From: CAZYFH01 sp965249175
GTDB taxonomy: Bacteria > Acidobacteriota > Vicinamibacteria > Vicinamibacterales > UBA8438
Direction of reading: 5' to 3'
DNA length: 64,000 bases
Assembly: GCA_965249175.1 (NCBI GenBank)
Contig: OZ252227.1
Span: forward strand, 558,001 to 622,000
Part shown: piece by piece, positions 26,885 to 35,468 of the stretch
Numbering within the stretch: the stretch's first letter is position 1
How the letters are laid out: the number at the start of each line of letters is the position of its first letter
Position numbers and translations under genes: made by a program
The notes under the pieces: generated by a model
What the model was told of the DNA's origin: nothing
The model's input: only the letters and a program-made list of their open reading frames with translations
Databases searched by the model: none

Positions 26885-27130
26885 TCACCCTCCCGAGACG
26901 GGAGGCAAAAAGGCGATCTCGTCGCCGTCGGCGAGTGCAGCGTCCATGCGCGAGTACTCCGCATTGACGGCAGTCGAGACCGCGTCGCGGTAGGCGACGA
27001 GATCGGGGTACTCGCCCGCGAGGTCGTTCCACAACGACCTCGCCGTTGCGCCACTCGGCAGATCGCGCTCGAGGTCGCCGGCGCCGACGATGTCCCGGAG
27101 TCGAGCGAAGAGCCGGATGCTTACACGCAT
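26885..27130 (-). CDS. moaD: Molybdopterin synthase sulfur-carrier subunit
   Basis: MoaD is a ubiquitin-fold sulfur carrier. The 81-aa protein begins MRVSIRLFARLRDIVG, contains AVNAEYSRMDAALADGDEIAFLPPVSGG, and ends in the required Gly-Gly that becomes the thiocarboxylate. Its start overlaps the end of moaE by 10 bp. Together with moaE and the MobA-like gene at 47.5 kb it shows that the organism makes molybdenum cofactor. Confidence 0.93.
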   Translation of the reverse strand: MRVSIRLFARLRDIVGAGDLERDLPSGATARSLWNDLAGEYPDLVAYRDAVSTAVNAEYSRMDAALADGDEIAFLPPVSGG

Positions 27131-27615
27131 GCTCGCCGCAATGCGTCCTGGCGGGCCGCGTCATCGTCGGGGTCGGCGGTTGCGCCCTCGACCCAGACGT
27201 CGCCGCCAACGAAGAACTCGTGCTTCCAGATAGGCGCGATCTGCTTGATCCGCTCGATGGTGTAGCGGCATGCCGCGAACGCATCGGCGCGGTGGGGCGA
27301 GGCCGCGGCGATCGCCACGCTGGTCTCCCCGATCCGCAGGGTCCCAAGTCGATGATGCACGGCGAGATGGGCCTCGGGCCATCGGTCGGTCGCTTCATCG
27401 GCGATCCGCTCGAAGGCCTTGACGGCTAACGGCTCATAGGCCTCGTATTCGAGGCGTTCCACGCGACGTCCTTGGTTCTCATTGCGCACCATGCCGATGA
27501 ACGACGCAACTGCACCCGCGCCCGGTTCCGCCTGTTCACACGCGGAGGTCACGAGCGACGTGAGCCTCTCGACGCTGAGAGGCTGGGTGGTGACCGCGAA
27601 GCAGGCGTCGGCCAT
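27121..27615 (-). CDS. moaE: Molybdopterin synthase catalytic subunit
   Basis: MoaE transfers sulfur from MoaD to precursor Z. The 164-aa protein has VASFIGMVRNENQGRRVERLEYEAYEPLA, HHRLGTLRIGETSVAIAAASPHRADAFAACRYTIERIKQIAPIWKHE-type core segments and the WKHEFF lysine region near the C-terminus. It precedes moaD with a 10-bp overlap. Confidence 0.94.
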   Translation of the reverse strand: MADACFAVTTQPLSVERLTSLVTSACEQAEPGAGAVASFIGMVRNENQGRRVERLEYEAYEPLAVKAFERIADEATDRWPEAHLAVHHRLGTLRIGETSVAIAAASPHRADAFAACRYTIERIKQIAPIWKHEFFVGGDVWVEGATADPDDDAARQDALRRACV

Positions 27616-27646
27616 TTTTCTGAGTATAGCAGCCGCTCACCGACGG

Positions 27647-28435
27647 CTAGGCGCGCAAGAAATGCAGCAATTGCCGGCTGCCTCCGCCGAGGTCCGGGCC
27701 GTGGCGGATGGCACTGGCGACGTAGCGCTGCGCCGCACGCGCGGCCTCGACGAGCGGTTGATCCAGGGCGAGCGCCGCGGTGATGGCCGCGGCGAAGGTG
27801 CATCCCGCGCCGTGGATGCGTCCGCCCGAGAGTCGAGGCTGGCGGTGCTCGGTCAGGTCGTGACCGTCGTACACGATGTCGATGACCTCATCGGTGTGTT
27901 CGCCGAGGTGCCCGCCCGTGATGACGACGGCACCCGGCCCGAGGTCGTGGATCCGACGCGCTGCCTCGCGCGCGTCCGCCAGCGATCGAATCGATGTGTC
28001 AGCCAGACGCTCCGCCTCCATGCGATTCGGCGTCACGGCGCAGGCGCGGTTCAACAGCGTGTCCTTGAGGAGCGCGATGCCGTCGTCGTCGAGCAGGCGG
28101 TCCCCTCGACCGCTCGTCAATACTGGATCCACGACGAGCCGCGGAATGCGTAGTCGGTCGACGGACGCGGCGACGACCTCCACGATGGCCGCGCTGCCGA
28201 GCATGCCGGTCTTGGCGGCGGCAACGGGGAAATCGCCCATCCCCGCCTCGATCTGAGCCACGACGACCTCGGCAGGGAGCACGTGGCCTGCGCGGACGCC
28301 CAGCGCGTTCTGCGCGGTAACCGCGGTGACGGCGCACACGCCGTGCACCCCATGTGCCGCAAACGTCTTTAGATCCGCCTGAATCCCGGCGCCACCGCTC
28401 GAGTCGCTACCGGCGATCGTCAGCGCCGCGTTCAT
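27647..28435 (-). CDS. thiD: Hydroxymethylpyrimidine/phosphomethylpyrimidine kinase
   Basis: ThiD phosphorylates the pyrimidine moiety in thiamine synthesis. The 262-aa protein begins ALTIAGSDSSGGAGIQADLKTFAAHG, the family N-terminus, and has TAVTAQNALGV, VVDPVLTSGRGDRLLDD and the anion-hole segment SGGRIHGAGCTFAAAITAALA. It overlaps the preceding exported methyltransferase gene by 4 bp (ATGA), so the two are coupled. Confidence 0.95.
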   Translation of the reverse strand: MNAALTIAGSDSSGGAGIQADLKTFAAHGVHGVCAVTAVTAQNALGVRAGHVLPAEVVVAQIEAGMGDFPVAAAKTGMLGSAAIVEVVAASVDRLRIPRLVVDPVLTSGRGDRLLDDDGIALLKDTLLNRACAVTPNRMEAERLADTSIRSLADAREAARRIHDLGPGAVVITGGHLGEHTDEVIDIVYDGHDLTEHRQPRLSGGRIHGAGCTFAAAITAALALDQPLVEAARAAQRYVASAIRHGPDLGGGSRQLLHFLRA

Positions 28436-29115
28436 CGAGAGGACTGTTCCACGAAGACGAGCAGGTATTGATAGCGGAGGGAGTGCTCTTGAGAGAGCAG
28501 GCGGAGACCGGCGGTGCGTGCGTCACGGATCACTGCGTCCGGCTCGATCCGATCCTCGAGCGGTGGGCCAGGTCCCCCACCGTCCAATTTGTAGTCGACG
28601 ATTCCGACTCGTCCACCCGGCTTGAGTCGTGGCACCAGGTTGCGTAGCAACGTCACCGGATCGGCGACCTCGGCGTAGACGTCGACGATGAGGACCGCGT
28701 CGATCTGAGAGGGGATCTGAGGGTTGCTCGGCGTGCCACGGATGGGCAGCACGTTCTCGAGCCCCTCGCGGAGGACCCGGCGGTTCAGCGACTCGAGCAT
28801 CTGCGGCTGAATGTCCTCGGCGTAGACGATCCCGTTGGGGCCGACCCGGCGCGCGAGGCGCACCGTGAACCACCCGCCACCAGCGCCAACATCGGCCACC
28901 GTGGCGCCGTCGGCGATGCCGAGCAGGTCCATGATCAGCTCAGGCTGCTGCCACGCGTCGCGATCTGGCCCCTCGAGCAGTCCGAGGTCTTCGGGAGGGA
29001 ACAGGCGCCCGTGTGGGGCACGGTCCTGGCCCGCCGCCGCGCTTGCCAGCAGGACGACCGCGCACGCGCCGGCGGCGAGAAGGCTCCGTACCGGCGGGAT
29101 CGGCATCAGTTTCAT
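28432..29115 (-). CDS. Class I SAM-dependent methyltransferase with an export signal
   Basis: The 227-aa protein has an N-terminal signal peptide (basic start, SLLAAGACAVVLLASAAAGQ). It is followed by a Rossmann methyltransferase domain: motif I VADVGAGGGWFTVRLA, motif II YAEDIQPQML and the acidic post-motif AVLIVDVYAEV. The substrate is unknown. Export is odd because SAM is not known to be available in the periplasm; the hydrophobic segment might instead be a membrane anchor with the domain in the cytoplasm. It lies directly before thiD with a 4-bp overlap. Confidence 0.82.
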   Translation of the reverse strand: MKLMPIPPVRSLLAAGACAVVLLASAAAGQDRAPHGRLFPPEDLGLLEGPDRDAWQQPELIMDLLGIADGATVADVGAGGGWFTVRLARRVGPNGIVYAEDIQPQMLESLNRRVLREGLENVLPIRGTPSNPQIPSQIDAVLIVDVYAEVADPVTLLRNLVPRLKPGGRVGIVDYKLDGGGPGPPLEDRIEPDAVIRDARTAGLRLLSQEHSLRYQYLLVFVEQSSR

Positions 29116-29234
29116 AGTATGTCATGCGGGGGTGGACGCGATGTGTCTCCCGTCGCGCGACCCAGAAGACGAGGTAAGTGCTTAAAGTAGAACGCCTTAT
29201 GTCAACGCGGCGATCCGTTGATGACCACCACGTC

Positions 29235-29264
29235 TTGAAGGGGTGTGCACCGGGTCGCTATAAT
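29235..29264 (+). promoter_or_regulatory. Sigma70-type promoter for the A-type Fe-S carrier gene
   Basis: TTGAAG at 29235-29240 and a perfect TATAAT at 29259-29264 are spaced by 18 bp. Transcription would start near 29271, leaving about 20 nt with ACGGAG before the GTG start at 29291. Confidence 0.65.
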
Positions 29265-29290
29265 CTGGGGTAAGAACGGAGATAACCGAC

Positions 29291-29650
29291 GTGACCAATA
29301 TGACAACAGTGGCGACCGGGCCGATCACGGTGACCTCGGCGGCGGCCTCCAAGATCACGACCCTGCTGTCCGAAGAGCGGAAGCGGGAAGCCGGGCTGAG
29401 GGTGTTCGTGCAGGGGGGCGGCTGCTCCGGGTTCCAGTACGGCCTGATGATCGAGGAAGGGGTGGGCGACGCCGAATCCGATCGGGTGTTTCTGTCGAAC
29501 GGCGTGACGCTCTTCGTCGACCCCATCAGCATTCGCTACCTTTCGGGCGCCGAGGTCGACTTCGTCGACAACCTGACGGGCGGTGGGTTCACGATCAAGA
29601 ACCCGAACGCCAAATCGACGTGCGGTTGCGGCCAGTCGTTCGGCGTCTAG
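29291..29650 (+). CDS. erpA: A-type iron-sulfur cluster carrier (IscA/ErpA/HesB family)
   Basis: A-type carriers deliver Fe-S clusters to target proteins. The 119-aa protein has the three conserved Cys: one in VQGGGCSGFQYGL and two in the C-terminal STCGCGQSF. VDFVDNLTGGGFTIKNPNA is the family core. A GTG start at 29291 is used; an in-frame ATG three codons later is an alternative. The gene precedes the Fur-rubrerythrin fusion by about 90 bp, so iron-related genes lie side by side. Confidence 0.94.
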   Translation: MTNMTTVATGPITVTSAAASKITTLLSEERKREAGLRVFVQGGGCSGFQYGLMIEEGVGDAESDRVFLSNGVTLFVDPISIRYLSGAEVDFVDNLTGGGFTIKNPNAKSTCGCGQSFGV

Positions 29651-29740
29651 TCCTACGTCTAACCACTCACGCGCGGCCGGCGGGGCACTCCGCACCCTTC
29701 CTGCCGGTCCGGCACCCGGTCGAGAGCCGGTGCGACGGTG

Positions 29741-30721
29741 ATGGAGCCTCGATCCGACTACGTCGAACGTCTGCGTCCACCAGGCGGCAAGCGATCGGGG
29801 AAGCGCGACCTGATCGTGAATGTCTTTCTCCGTCAAGAAGGGCATTTGAGCGCCGACGACCTCGTGGACATTATTCGCCGCGAGGACCACAAGATCAGCC
29901 GCGCGACCGTGTACCGGTCGCTCCAGTGGATGGTCGAAGCGGGGATCGCACGGAAGGTCGATTTCGGCGAAGGCCGTTTTCGCTTCGAGCATTCCTACCG
30001 GCACCCGCGGCACTTCCACTTGATCTGCAAGAGCTGCAATCGCTCGTATGAGTTCCTCTCGTCGGATATCGAAGCGCTCATCGAGGAAATCGCGTCCGCC
30101 CGCGGGTTCATTGGACGCCAGAGCGTGCTGCAGATTTATGGCACCTGCGAGGAGTGTCAGACGGGTCGCCGCCAACCCGGCGGCGAGGTGAGCACGGAGT
30201 TGCTCTTCGCGCGCGACGCCCTGCGGATCGCCATCGCCACGGAACGGAGCGGTCTCGAGTTCTACACGCGCGCGGCGCGTCTGACGAAGGACGCCCGCGG
30301 GCGACGGGTGTTTCGCAAACTGGCCGACGAGGAGAAGGAGCACCTGACCAAGCTCGAGGCTCGCTATGCGGAGATCCTCGCCGAAGATCCACAGTTGGAG
30401 TCGCGGCCGACCTTTCTGTTCTTCAAAGGCGCGGCGAACGGGCTGTTCGCGTCTGGGGCTGACGAGCTCAGCCGCGGCGCCGACGACAAGCAGGCGCTGA
30501 AGATCGGCATCCGGTGCGAGCGCGGGTCGCATCAGTTCTTCAAGCGCTACGGCGAGCGGTTCGAGGATTCGGAGGGCAAGCAGATCTTTCTCGAGTTTGC
30601 CGATGAGGAGCGCGAACACCTCGAGCTCTTGATTCGAGAGTATCGTTCGTTGGCCGCGCGGCAGTCGAAAGCCAAGGCGCGGCGGCGGGCAACCAAGCGG
30701 CCCGGTCGGGCCAGTGCGTAG
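29741..30721 (+). CDS. Fur-family regulator fused to a rubrerythrin/ferritin-like diiron domain
   Basis: The first ~145 residues are a Fur-family repressor: winged helix with ATVYRSLQWM, then the metal-site HxH and Cys pairs (HFHLICKSCNR and TCEECQ). The next ~150 residues are a four-helix ferritin-like domain with two repeats, each having a first Glu and an ExxH (ATERSGLEFY ... DEEKEH, and RCERGSHQFF ... DEEREH), the pattern of a rubrerythrin diiron site. A Lys/Arg-rich tail follows. The fusion suggests a regulator that senses iron, peroxide or oxygen with its own diiron centre. No rubredoxin domain is present. GTG at 29738 is an alternative start. Targets are unknown. Confidence 0.87.
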   Translation: MEPRSDYVERLRPPGGKRSGKRDLIVNVFLRQEGHLSADDLVDIIRREDHKISRATVYRSLQWMVEAGIARKVDFGEGRFRFEHSYRHPRHFHLICKSCNRSYEFLSSDIEALIEEIASARGFIGRQSVLQIYGTCEECQTGRRQPGGEVSTELLFARDALRIAIATERSGLEFYTRAARLTKDARGRRVFRKLADEEKEHLTKLEARYAEILAEDPQLESRPTFLFFKGAANGLFASGADELSRGADDKQALKIGIRCERGSHQFFKRYGERFEDSEGKQIFLEFADEEREHLELLIREYRSLAARQSKAKARRRATKRPGRASA

Positions 30722-30757
30722 CCAGCCCGTGCCGCACCCCTGCTGGTTCACGCCACG

Positions 30758-31615
30758 ATGATCGACTTACATATGCACACGACCGCGTCTGACGGGACGC
30801 TCGCCCCGTCCGCGTTGGTCGATCGGGCGCGCGGGGCCGGCATCCGCACGATGAGCGTCACGGACCACGACACGATGGCCGGCGTCAAGGAGGCGGCCGA
30901 AGCGGCGGCAGGGCACGGCGTGGAGTTCCTGCCGGGCATCGAGATCACCGCTGTCGTCGACCGTCGCGACGTCCACATGCTGGCCTACTTCCTGGACGCG
31001 GATCCCCCGGGACTGGCGCCATTCCTTCGCGACCAGCGCCAGGATCGGTCGCGACGCGCTCGGGAAATGGCATCAAAGCTCGCGGAGCTTGGCGCGCCTA
31101 TCGAGATCGACGGATTGATCGAGGCAGCCGACGCCTCTGGTCGTGCCGTGGCGCGGCCCGTGGTGGCGCGCGCACTCGTCGACGCGGGCCACTGTCGCAC
31201 GGTGCAGGATGCCTTCGACCGCTGGTTGGCCGATGGCGGGGCCGCGTATGTTGCCCGCCGAGGCCCGTCACCGAGCGACGTCGTCAGGCTCGTCGGGCGC
31301 GCGGGAGGCGTTTCGGCCCTGGCGCACCCGGGCTTGCTCGGGAGAGACGAGCTGGTGCCGAGTCTCGCAAAAGCCGGGCTCGGGGCGATCGAGGTGTATC
31401 ACAGCGAGCATGACTCGGCAGCCGAGGCCCACTACGCCCGGATGGCCGCGCAGCACGGCCTCGCGGTTAGCGGAGGCTCCGACTACCACGGCGACGACCA
31501 TCATCGCGCGAAGCGATTCGGTCGGGTCGGGCTCCCACGCGACCATTTCATGACGCTGCTGCAGCGCCTGCTTCACGCGCACAGCGTCGTGCACGGCGAG
31601 TCGACGCCGTCCTGA
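30758..31615 (+). CDS. PHP-domain phosphoesterase (RNase AM/TrpH type)
   Basis: The 285-aa protein starts MIDLHMHTTASDGTLAPSALV, the HxH of PHP domains, and has the further metal ligands in SVTDHDTM, PGIEITA, ALAHPG and GSDYHGDDH. This set matches the YciV/TrpH branch, whose characterised members act as 3',5'-nucleoside bisphosphate phosphatase or 5'-3' RNase AM. It lies 36 bp after the Fur fusion and 13 bp before a membrane protein gene. Confidence 0.9.
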   Translation: MIDLHMHTTASDGTLAPSALVDRARGAGIRTMSVTDHDTMAGVKEAAEAAAGHGVEFLPGIEITAVVDRRDVHMLAYFLDADPPGLAPFLRDQRQDRSRRAREMASKLAELGAPIEIDGLIEAADASGRAVARPVVARALVDAGHCRTVQDAFDRWLADGGAAYVARRGPSPSDVVRLVGRAGGVSALAHPGLLGRDELVPSLAKAGLGAIEVYHSEHDSAAEAHYARMAAQHGLAVSGGSDYHGDDHHRAKRFGRVGLPRDHFMTLLQRLLHAHSVVHGESTPS

Positions 31616-31628
31616 TCACTCCGCTGCC

Positions 31629-32132
31629 ATGACCGCCGCCCTGATCACGGCGACGCTGCTAGGTGTCGGTGGCCTTGCCTATTGCACACTACTTGGCTTT
31701 GGAGCCGCGGCCCCTGCTGACGTCCTCCGTCACGCGTCGTTCTCCATTTTTTTCACGTTGGTGACGCTGGCCGCCCATTCGATGACGATGTTCTATCTCA
31801 TCGGCAAGGGCAAGGCGATCCGCGAAACCGTCGCCGAGGGAGGATTGCCAACCGACCACTACACCGCGGTCGCTCGGGCCCGTCGTCCGGTCTTCTCGGT
31901 CGGCACGCTCGCAATGGGGGTGACGATGGTCGCGGCGATGCTCGGTGCTGGCGCGGATACCGGCGCCATCCCGACCGGTGTCCACACCGTGTTCGCGGTG
32001 TCGGCTCTCGTCGCCAATGTACTGGCGTTTCGTGTCGAGCTGACCGCGCTCCTCGTCGCCGCGCAGGCCGTCACCGACGTGAATCAGCTGCTTCAGCGAC
32101 GGGATTCGCCGGTCGGACCAGCAGCCCGGTGA
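31629..32132 (+). CDS. Small integral membrane protein of unknown function
   Basis: The 167-aa protein has four hydrophobic segments (about 3-27, 38-60, 87-107 and 118-146). The loop after the second contains GKGKAIRETVAEGG. No family is recognised. The stop overlaps the GTG of the next HAD gene by 4 bp (GTGA), so they are coupled. Confidence 0.75.
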   Translation: MTAALITATLLGVGGLAYCTLLGFGAAAPADVLRHASFSIFFTLVTLAAHSMTMFYLIGKGKAIRETVAEGGLPTDHYTAVARARRPVFSVGTLAMGVTMVAAMLGAGADTGAIPTGVHTVFAVSALVANVLAFRVELTALLVAAQAVTDVNQLLQRRDSPVGPAAR

Positions 32133-32830
32133 AGGCTGGGTCGGTGCGTCCGCGGCTGCTGCTGTTCGATGTCGACGGCACGTTGCTACTCTCCGGAGGC
32201 GCGGGCAAGCGAGCCCTCAACCGCGCGTTCGCTGACCTGTTCGCGGTCGCCGATGCCTTCGACGGCATTCCGGTCGCAGGGCGGACCGACACGCTCATCT
32301 TTCGAGACGCGCTGGCCCAAACGGCGGTTGCGGCTGACGCGGCTGCCCGGACGGCGTTCTACACGCGCTATTACGCGTGCCTGGCCGAGGAGATTCAGCG
32401 GCCGGGACCCCGCAAGGGGCTGTTGCCGGGCGTCGGCCGCCTCCTCGAGCGGCTGGCGGACGAGACGCATCTGACAACCGGGTTGCTGACCGGCAACTTC
32501 GCACGCGCGGCCCACATCAAGCTCGAGCATTTCGGCCTGTGGCGCTACTTTCGCTGCGGCGCGTATGGCGACGATGCGCCGGAGCGAGACGATCTGGTGC
32601 CGATCGCGATCGCGCGCGCGCGGCGGGCCGGTGTGCGGGTCGCCGCCGGTTGCGATGCAGTCGTGATCGGCGATACACCGCTCGATGTGCGCTGCGCGGC
32701 CGCCGGCGGCGCGCGGTCGATCGCGGTCGCCACCGGCGGCTACGACGAGGCGGCTCTACGCGCTAGTGGAGCAGATGCCGTCCTGCCGGACCTGGAGGAC
32801 GCCGATCGATTCCTCGCCGCGGTAGGGTGA
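32129..32830 (+). CDS. HAD hydrolase, phosphoglycolate-phosphatase-like
   Basis: This 233-aa HAD phosphatase has motif I LLLFDVDGTLLLSGGAG, motif II TTGLLTGN and motif IV VVIGDTPLDVRCAAAGG, with a helical cap. The pattern resembles the phosphoglycolate phosphatase branch, but the substrate is not certain. It is the last chromosomal gene before the direct repeat that marks the left edge of the proposed island (32836). Confidence 0.88.
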   Translation: MKAGSVRPRLLLFDVDGTLLLSGGAGKRALNRAFADLFAVADAFDGIPVAGRTDTLIFRDALAQTAVAADAAARTAFYTRYYACLAEEIQRPGPRKGLLPGVGRLLERLADETHLTTGLLTGNFARAAHIKLEHFGLWRYFRCGAYGDDAPERDDLVPIAIARARRAGVRVAAGCDAVVIGDTPLDVRCAAAGGARSIAVATGGYDEAALRASGADAVLPDLEDADRFLAAVG

Positions 32831-32835
32831 GGATG

Positions 32836-32860
32836 TGGCGGAAGCGCCTGGGGGTCGAAC
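32836..32860. repeat. Direct repeat of the selC 3' end: left attachment site of the island
   Basis: These 25 bases match 46551-46575 (the CCA end, acceptor and part of the T-arm of selC) at 24 of 25 positions and in the same orientation. A tRNA 3' end copied at the far side of an insert is the footprint left by tRNA-targeted site-specific integration. The copy is 5 bp after the stop of the HAD gene. Confidence 0.85.
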
Positions 32861-32898
32861 ACGCTTGAGGCGTTGCCTGGCGAGGCGCGGGAACGGGG

Positions 32899-33852
32899 TC
32901 AGCGCGACTGAGGCGGCTCGACCCAGTCGCACCCAGGGGTCGCGTCCGGACCCGCGTCGTAGCAGGCGCGAATCGCCGCGTAATCGTCAGCCATGGTCCC
33001 GGGGGCGTGGGGCGGCATGAACTCGTTGACGTCGAGCGGGCCAAAGCCGAGGAACCGATCCGGGTCGGGCACCCGATGACAGGCGGTGCAGCCGTTGCCT
33101 TCGATATGGACGGTGCGGCGGTCCCAGTCTTCGCCACCGATGATGTGGTAGGGAGAATCAGGGCGAGCCAACTCGGGGATGACCGGCTGGCTCGGATCCT
33201 CGGGCAGCCGCGCGCCGTCGATCCAAGGGTCGTGGATGAATGCGTCCGCTTGGTGGCAGTGCGTGCACTGGATCGGCGGAGGCATGAAGGCATCGTCGAA
33301 GGCGGAGTCGTCCGGGCCCGGAAACTCGCCATCCAGGAGGCCGTTCTCGTCGAACCGGAGCAGGTCCGGTTGCGGATTCGGCCGGCTGGCGTCGGCGTCC
33401 GGCGCCTCGAAGAAGGCGGTGGCGCCGGTCTGCCTGTTGTGCCCGATCATCTGGACCGACACGATGCCACGCTCGAACCACTCCCTGCCGGCCGACCGAC
33501 AAAGGTAGACCCACACGACGTCCGGCATCGGCGCGCCGGCCGCATCCTGACCCTCGAGTCGGCCAACGCGCGAGCCGACGTTGCAGCCCCCCTTGAAGTC
33601 GGGGTTGTCGCACGCAAGCGGCTCCTGATCCTCGAAGACCTCCACGCCGTCGATGAGAATCGGCACCCGCACACCCTCGCCGCAGTCGATCCTGGGCACC
33701 ACCCCGAGTTCCGGCTCCACGAGGCGAGCGTACCCCGACGCGGTGGCGGGCATGCCGTCCGCCGTACGGATGGGGTTCTGGCCACCGAGCCCCACCATGG
33801 CGAGCGCCAAGACGAAAAGGACGGCCACCGACCGCATAGAGGGTTTCTGCAT
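32899..33852 (-). CDS. Exported diheme c-type cytochrome-like protein
   Basis: The 317-aa protein has a signal peptide (SVAVLFVLALAMVGLGGQ) and two haem-binding motifs, CTHCH (196-200) and CTACH (255-259). Additional Cys in the first half (C57, C81, C90, C118) may form disulfides. I do not recognise a named family. The IS element begins only 10 bp before the ATG, so the native promoter and ribosome site have probably been separated from the gene. Confidence 0.75.
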   Translation of the reverse strand: MQKPSMRSVAVLFVLALAMVGLGGQNPIRTADGMPATASGYARLVEPELGVVPRIDCGEGVRVPILIDGVEVFEDQEPLACDNPDFKGGCNVGSRVGRLEGQDAAGAPMPDVVWVYLCRSAGREWFERGIVSVQMIGHNRQTGATAFFEAPDADASRPNPQPDLLRFDENGLLDGEFPGPDDSAFDDAFMPPPIQCTHCHQADAFIHDPWIDGARLPEDPSQPVIPELARPDSPYHIIGGEDWDRRTVHIEGNGCTACHRVPDPDRFLGFGPLDVNEFMPPHAPGTMADDYAAIRACYDAGPDATPGCDWVEPPQSR

Positions 33853-33862
33853 GGGATTGGCT

Positions 33863-35338
33863 CTAGCAGCCCGTGGTGAAAGTCCCTATTAGGGATCGAC
33901 ACGATCGATCCCGCGTACTACACTGTCGCGCATGGCGATGGGCAAACGACGACGCCGGGCGCGGCAAGCATCGATGTGGGTTCCCACCAGCGACCTGCCT
34001 CGCAGTGCGGCGCATCCGTTCTATCAGCGATTGAATCGGATCCTCGATGACACGGGCTTCGACGCGTTCGTCGAGGCGCAATGCGCGCCGTTCTACGCGG
34101 ACGGCGTCGGTCGTCCGAGTCTGGCGCCGGGGCGGTACTTCCGGCTGCTGATGCTCGGCTACTTCGAAGGGCTGGACTCGGAGCGGGCGATCGCGTGGCG
34201 GGCGGCCGATTCGCTGAGCATCCGGCAGTTTCTGGACCTCGAGCTGCACGAGGCGCCGCCGGATCACTCGACGCTGTCGCGCACCCGGCGCCTGATCGAC
34301 GTCGAGACCCATCAAGCGGTGTTCACGTGGGTGCTGCAGCAACTGGCCGACGCCCAGCTCGTGACCGGGCGGACCCTCGGCATCGATGCCACGACGTTGG
34401 AAGCGAACGCCGCATTGCGGAGTATCGTGCGCCGGGACACGGGCGAAGGCTACGAGGCGTTTCTGACCGGGCTGGCCGAGGCGTCCGGCATCGTCACGCC
34501 GACCCGCGCTGAGCTGGCCCGGTTCGACCGGAAACGGAAGAAGAAAGGCTCCAACGACGACTGGACGCATCCGCAGGATCCGGACGCGAAGATCACGAAG
34601 CTGAAGGACGGGCGCACGCACTTGGCGCACACCGCGGAGCATGCGGTGGACCTGGAGACGGGGGCCATCGTCGGCGTCACCGTGCAGGATGCCGACGACG
34701 GCGATACGACGACGATGGTCGAGACCCTGATCACGGCGGCCGACCACGTCGAAGCCGTCCTGCCGGCCGGCGCCGGTATCGCCGAGGTCGTCGGGGACAA
34801 GGGGTATCACAGTAACGAGACGATGGTGGCGTTCGCCGCGCTCGGCGTGCGCAGTTATGTTTCGGAGCCGGACCGCGGGCGACGCAACTGGACAGGCAAG
34901 GCGGCGGCGCGCGACGCCGTGTACGCGAACCGTCGGCGCATTCGGGGCACGCGTGGGCAACGGCTGCTGCGACGGCGGGGCGAGTTGCTCGAACGCCCCA
35001 ACGCGCATCTCTACGAGACCGGGCGGCTGCGCCGGGTGCATCTGCGTGGGCATCCCAACATCCTCAAGCGCGTGCTTGTGCACGTCTGCGGGTTCAATCT
35101 TGGGCTCCTCATGCGGCAGCTGACGGGCGTCGGCACGCCGCGGAGCCTCCAAGGCCGCGCGGTCGCCGTCTTCGAGGCCTTGATCGCTGATCTTGGCCGC
35201 CTCTGGACCCTCGTATCGCCCGCGTGGGCGCGAGATGCGCAAGATCTGCCGCACTCGTCGTTTCTCGACCTTATGACACGGTGTCACGAACACATGCCCC
35301 TCGACCTACGAAAGGGCGTTTTCACCACGGGCTGCTAG
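33863..35338. mobile_element. Complete IS1182-like insertion sequence (1476 bp)
   Basis: Perfect 19-bp terminal inverted repeats, CTAGCAGCCCGTGGTGAAA at 33863-33881 and its reverse complement at 35320-35338, flank a single transposase gene. The outermost CTAG on both sides may be a 4-bp palindromic target duplication. That reading is supported by the related MITE at 23.5 kb, where joining at CTAG restores an operon overlap. Because one copy is complete with intact ends, it may still be active. Confidence 0.9.
33932..35338 (+). CDS. IS1182-family DDE transposase
   Basis: The 468-aa protein has the N-terminal DUF772-like domain (GRPSLAPGRYFRLLMLGYFEGLDSE-type region and PPDHSTLSRTRRLID). It then has DDE-core segments LGIDATTLEANA (first Asp), VVGDKGYHSN (second Asp) and a late RRRGELLERPNAHL (probable Glu region). 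The reading frame is intact. Its TAG stop lies inside the right terminal repeat. Confidence 0.92.
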   Translation: MAMGKRRRRARQASMWVPTSDLPRSAAHPFYQRLNRILDDTGFDAFVEAQCAPFYADGVGRPSLAPGRYFRLLMLGYFEGLDSERAIAWRAADSLSIRQFLDLELHEAPPDHSTLSRTRRLIDVETHQAVFTWVLQQLADAQLVTGRTLGIDATTLEANAALRSIVRRDTGEGYEAFLTGLAEASGIVTPTRAELARFDRKRKKKGSNDDWTHPQDPDAKITKLKDGRTHLAHTAEHAVDLETGAIVGVTVQDADDGDTTTMVETLITAADHVEAVLPAGAGIAEVVGDKGYHSNETMVAFAALGVRSYVSEPDRGRRNWTGKAAARDAVYANRRRIRGTRGQRLLRRRGELLERPNAHLYETGRLRRVHLRGHPNILKRVLVHVCGFNLGLLMRQLTGVGTPRSLQGRAVAVFEALIADLGRLWTLVSPAWARDAQDLPHSSFLDLMTRCHEHMPLDLRKGVFTTGC

Positions 35339-35468
35339 GTTGTTGGACTCGACCAACAACCTCCGCTCACCAGCTTAACCCAGGTTCGCTATCGCGTTGG
35401 TTCTTCGGTGGGCAGGACCACTGTGTGATCGGGTATTCGGCGTCAGGTTGTTCGCTGATGCTGGTCCT

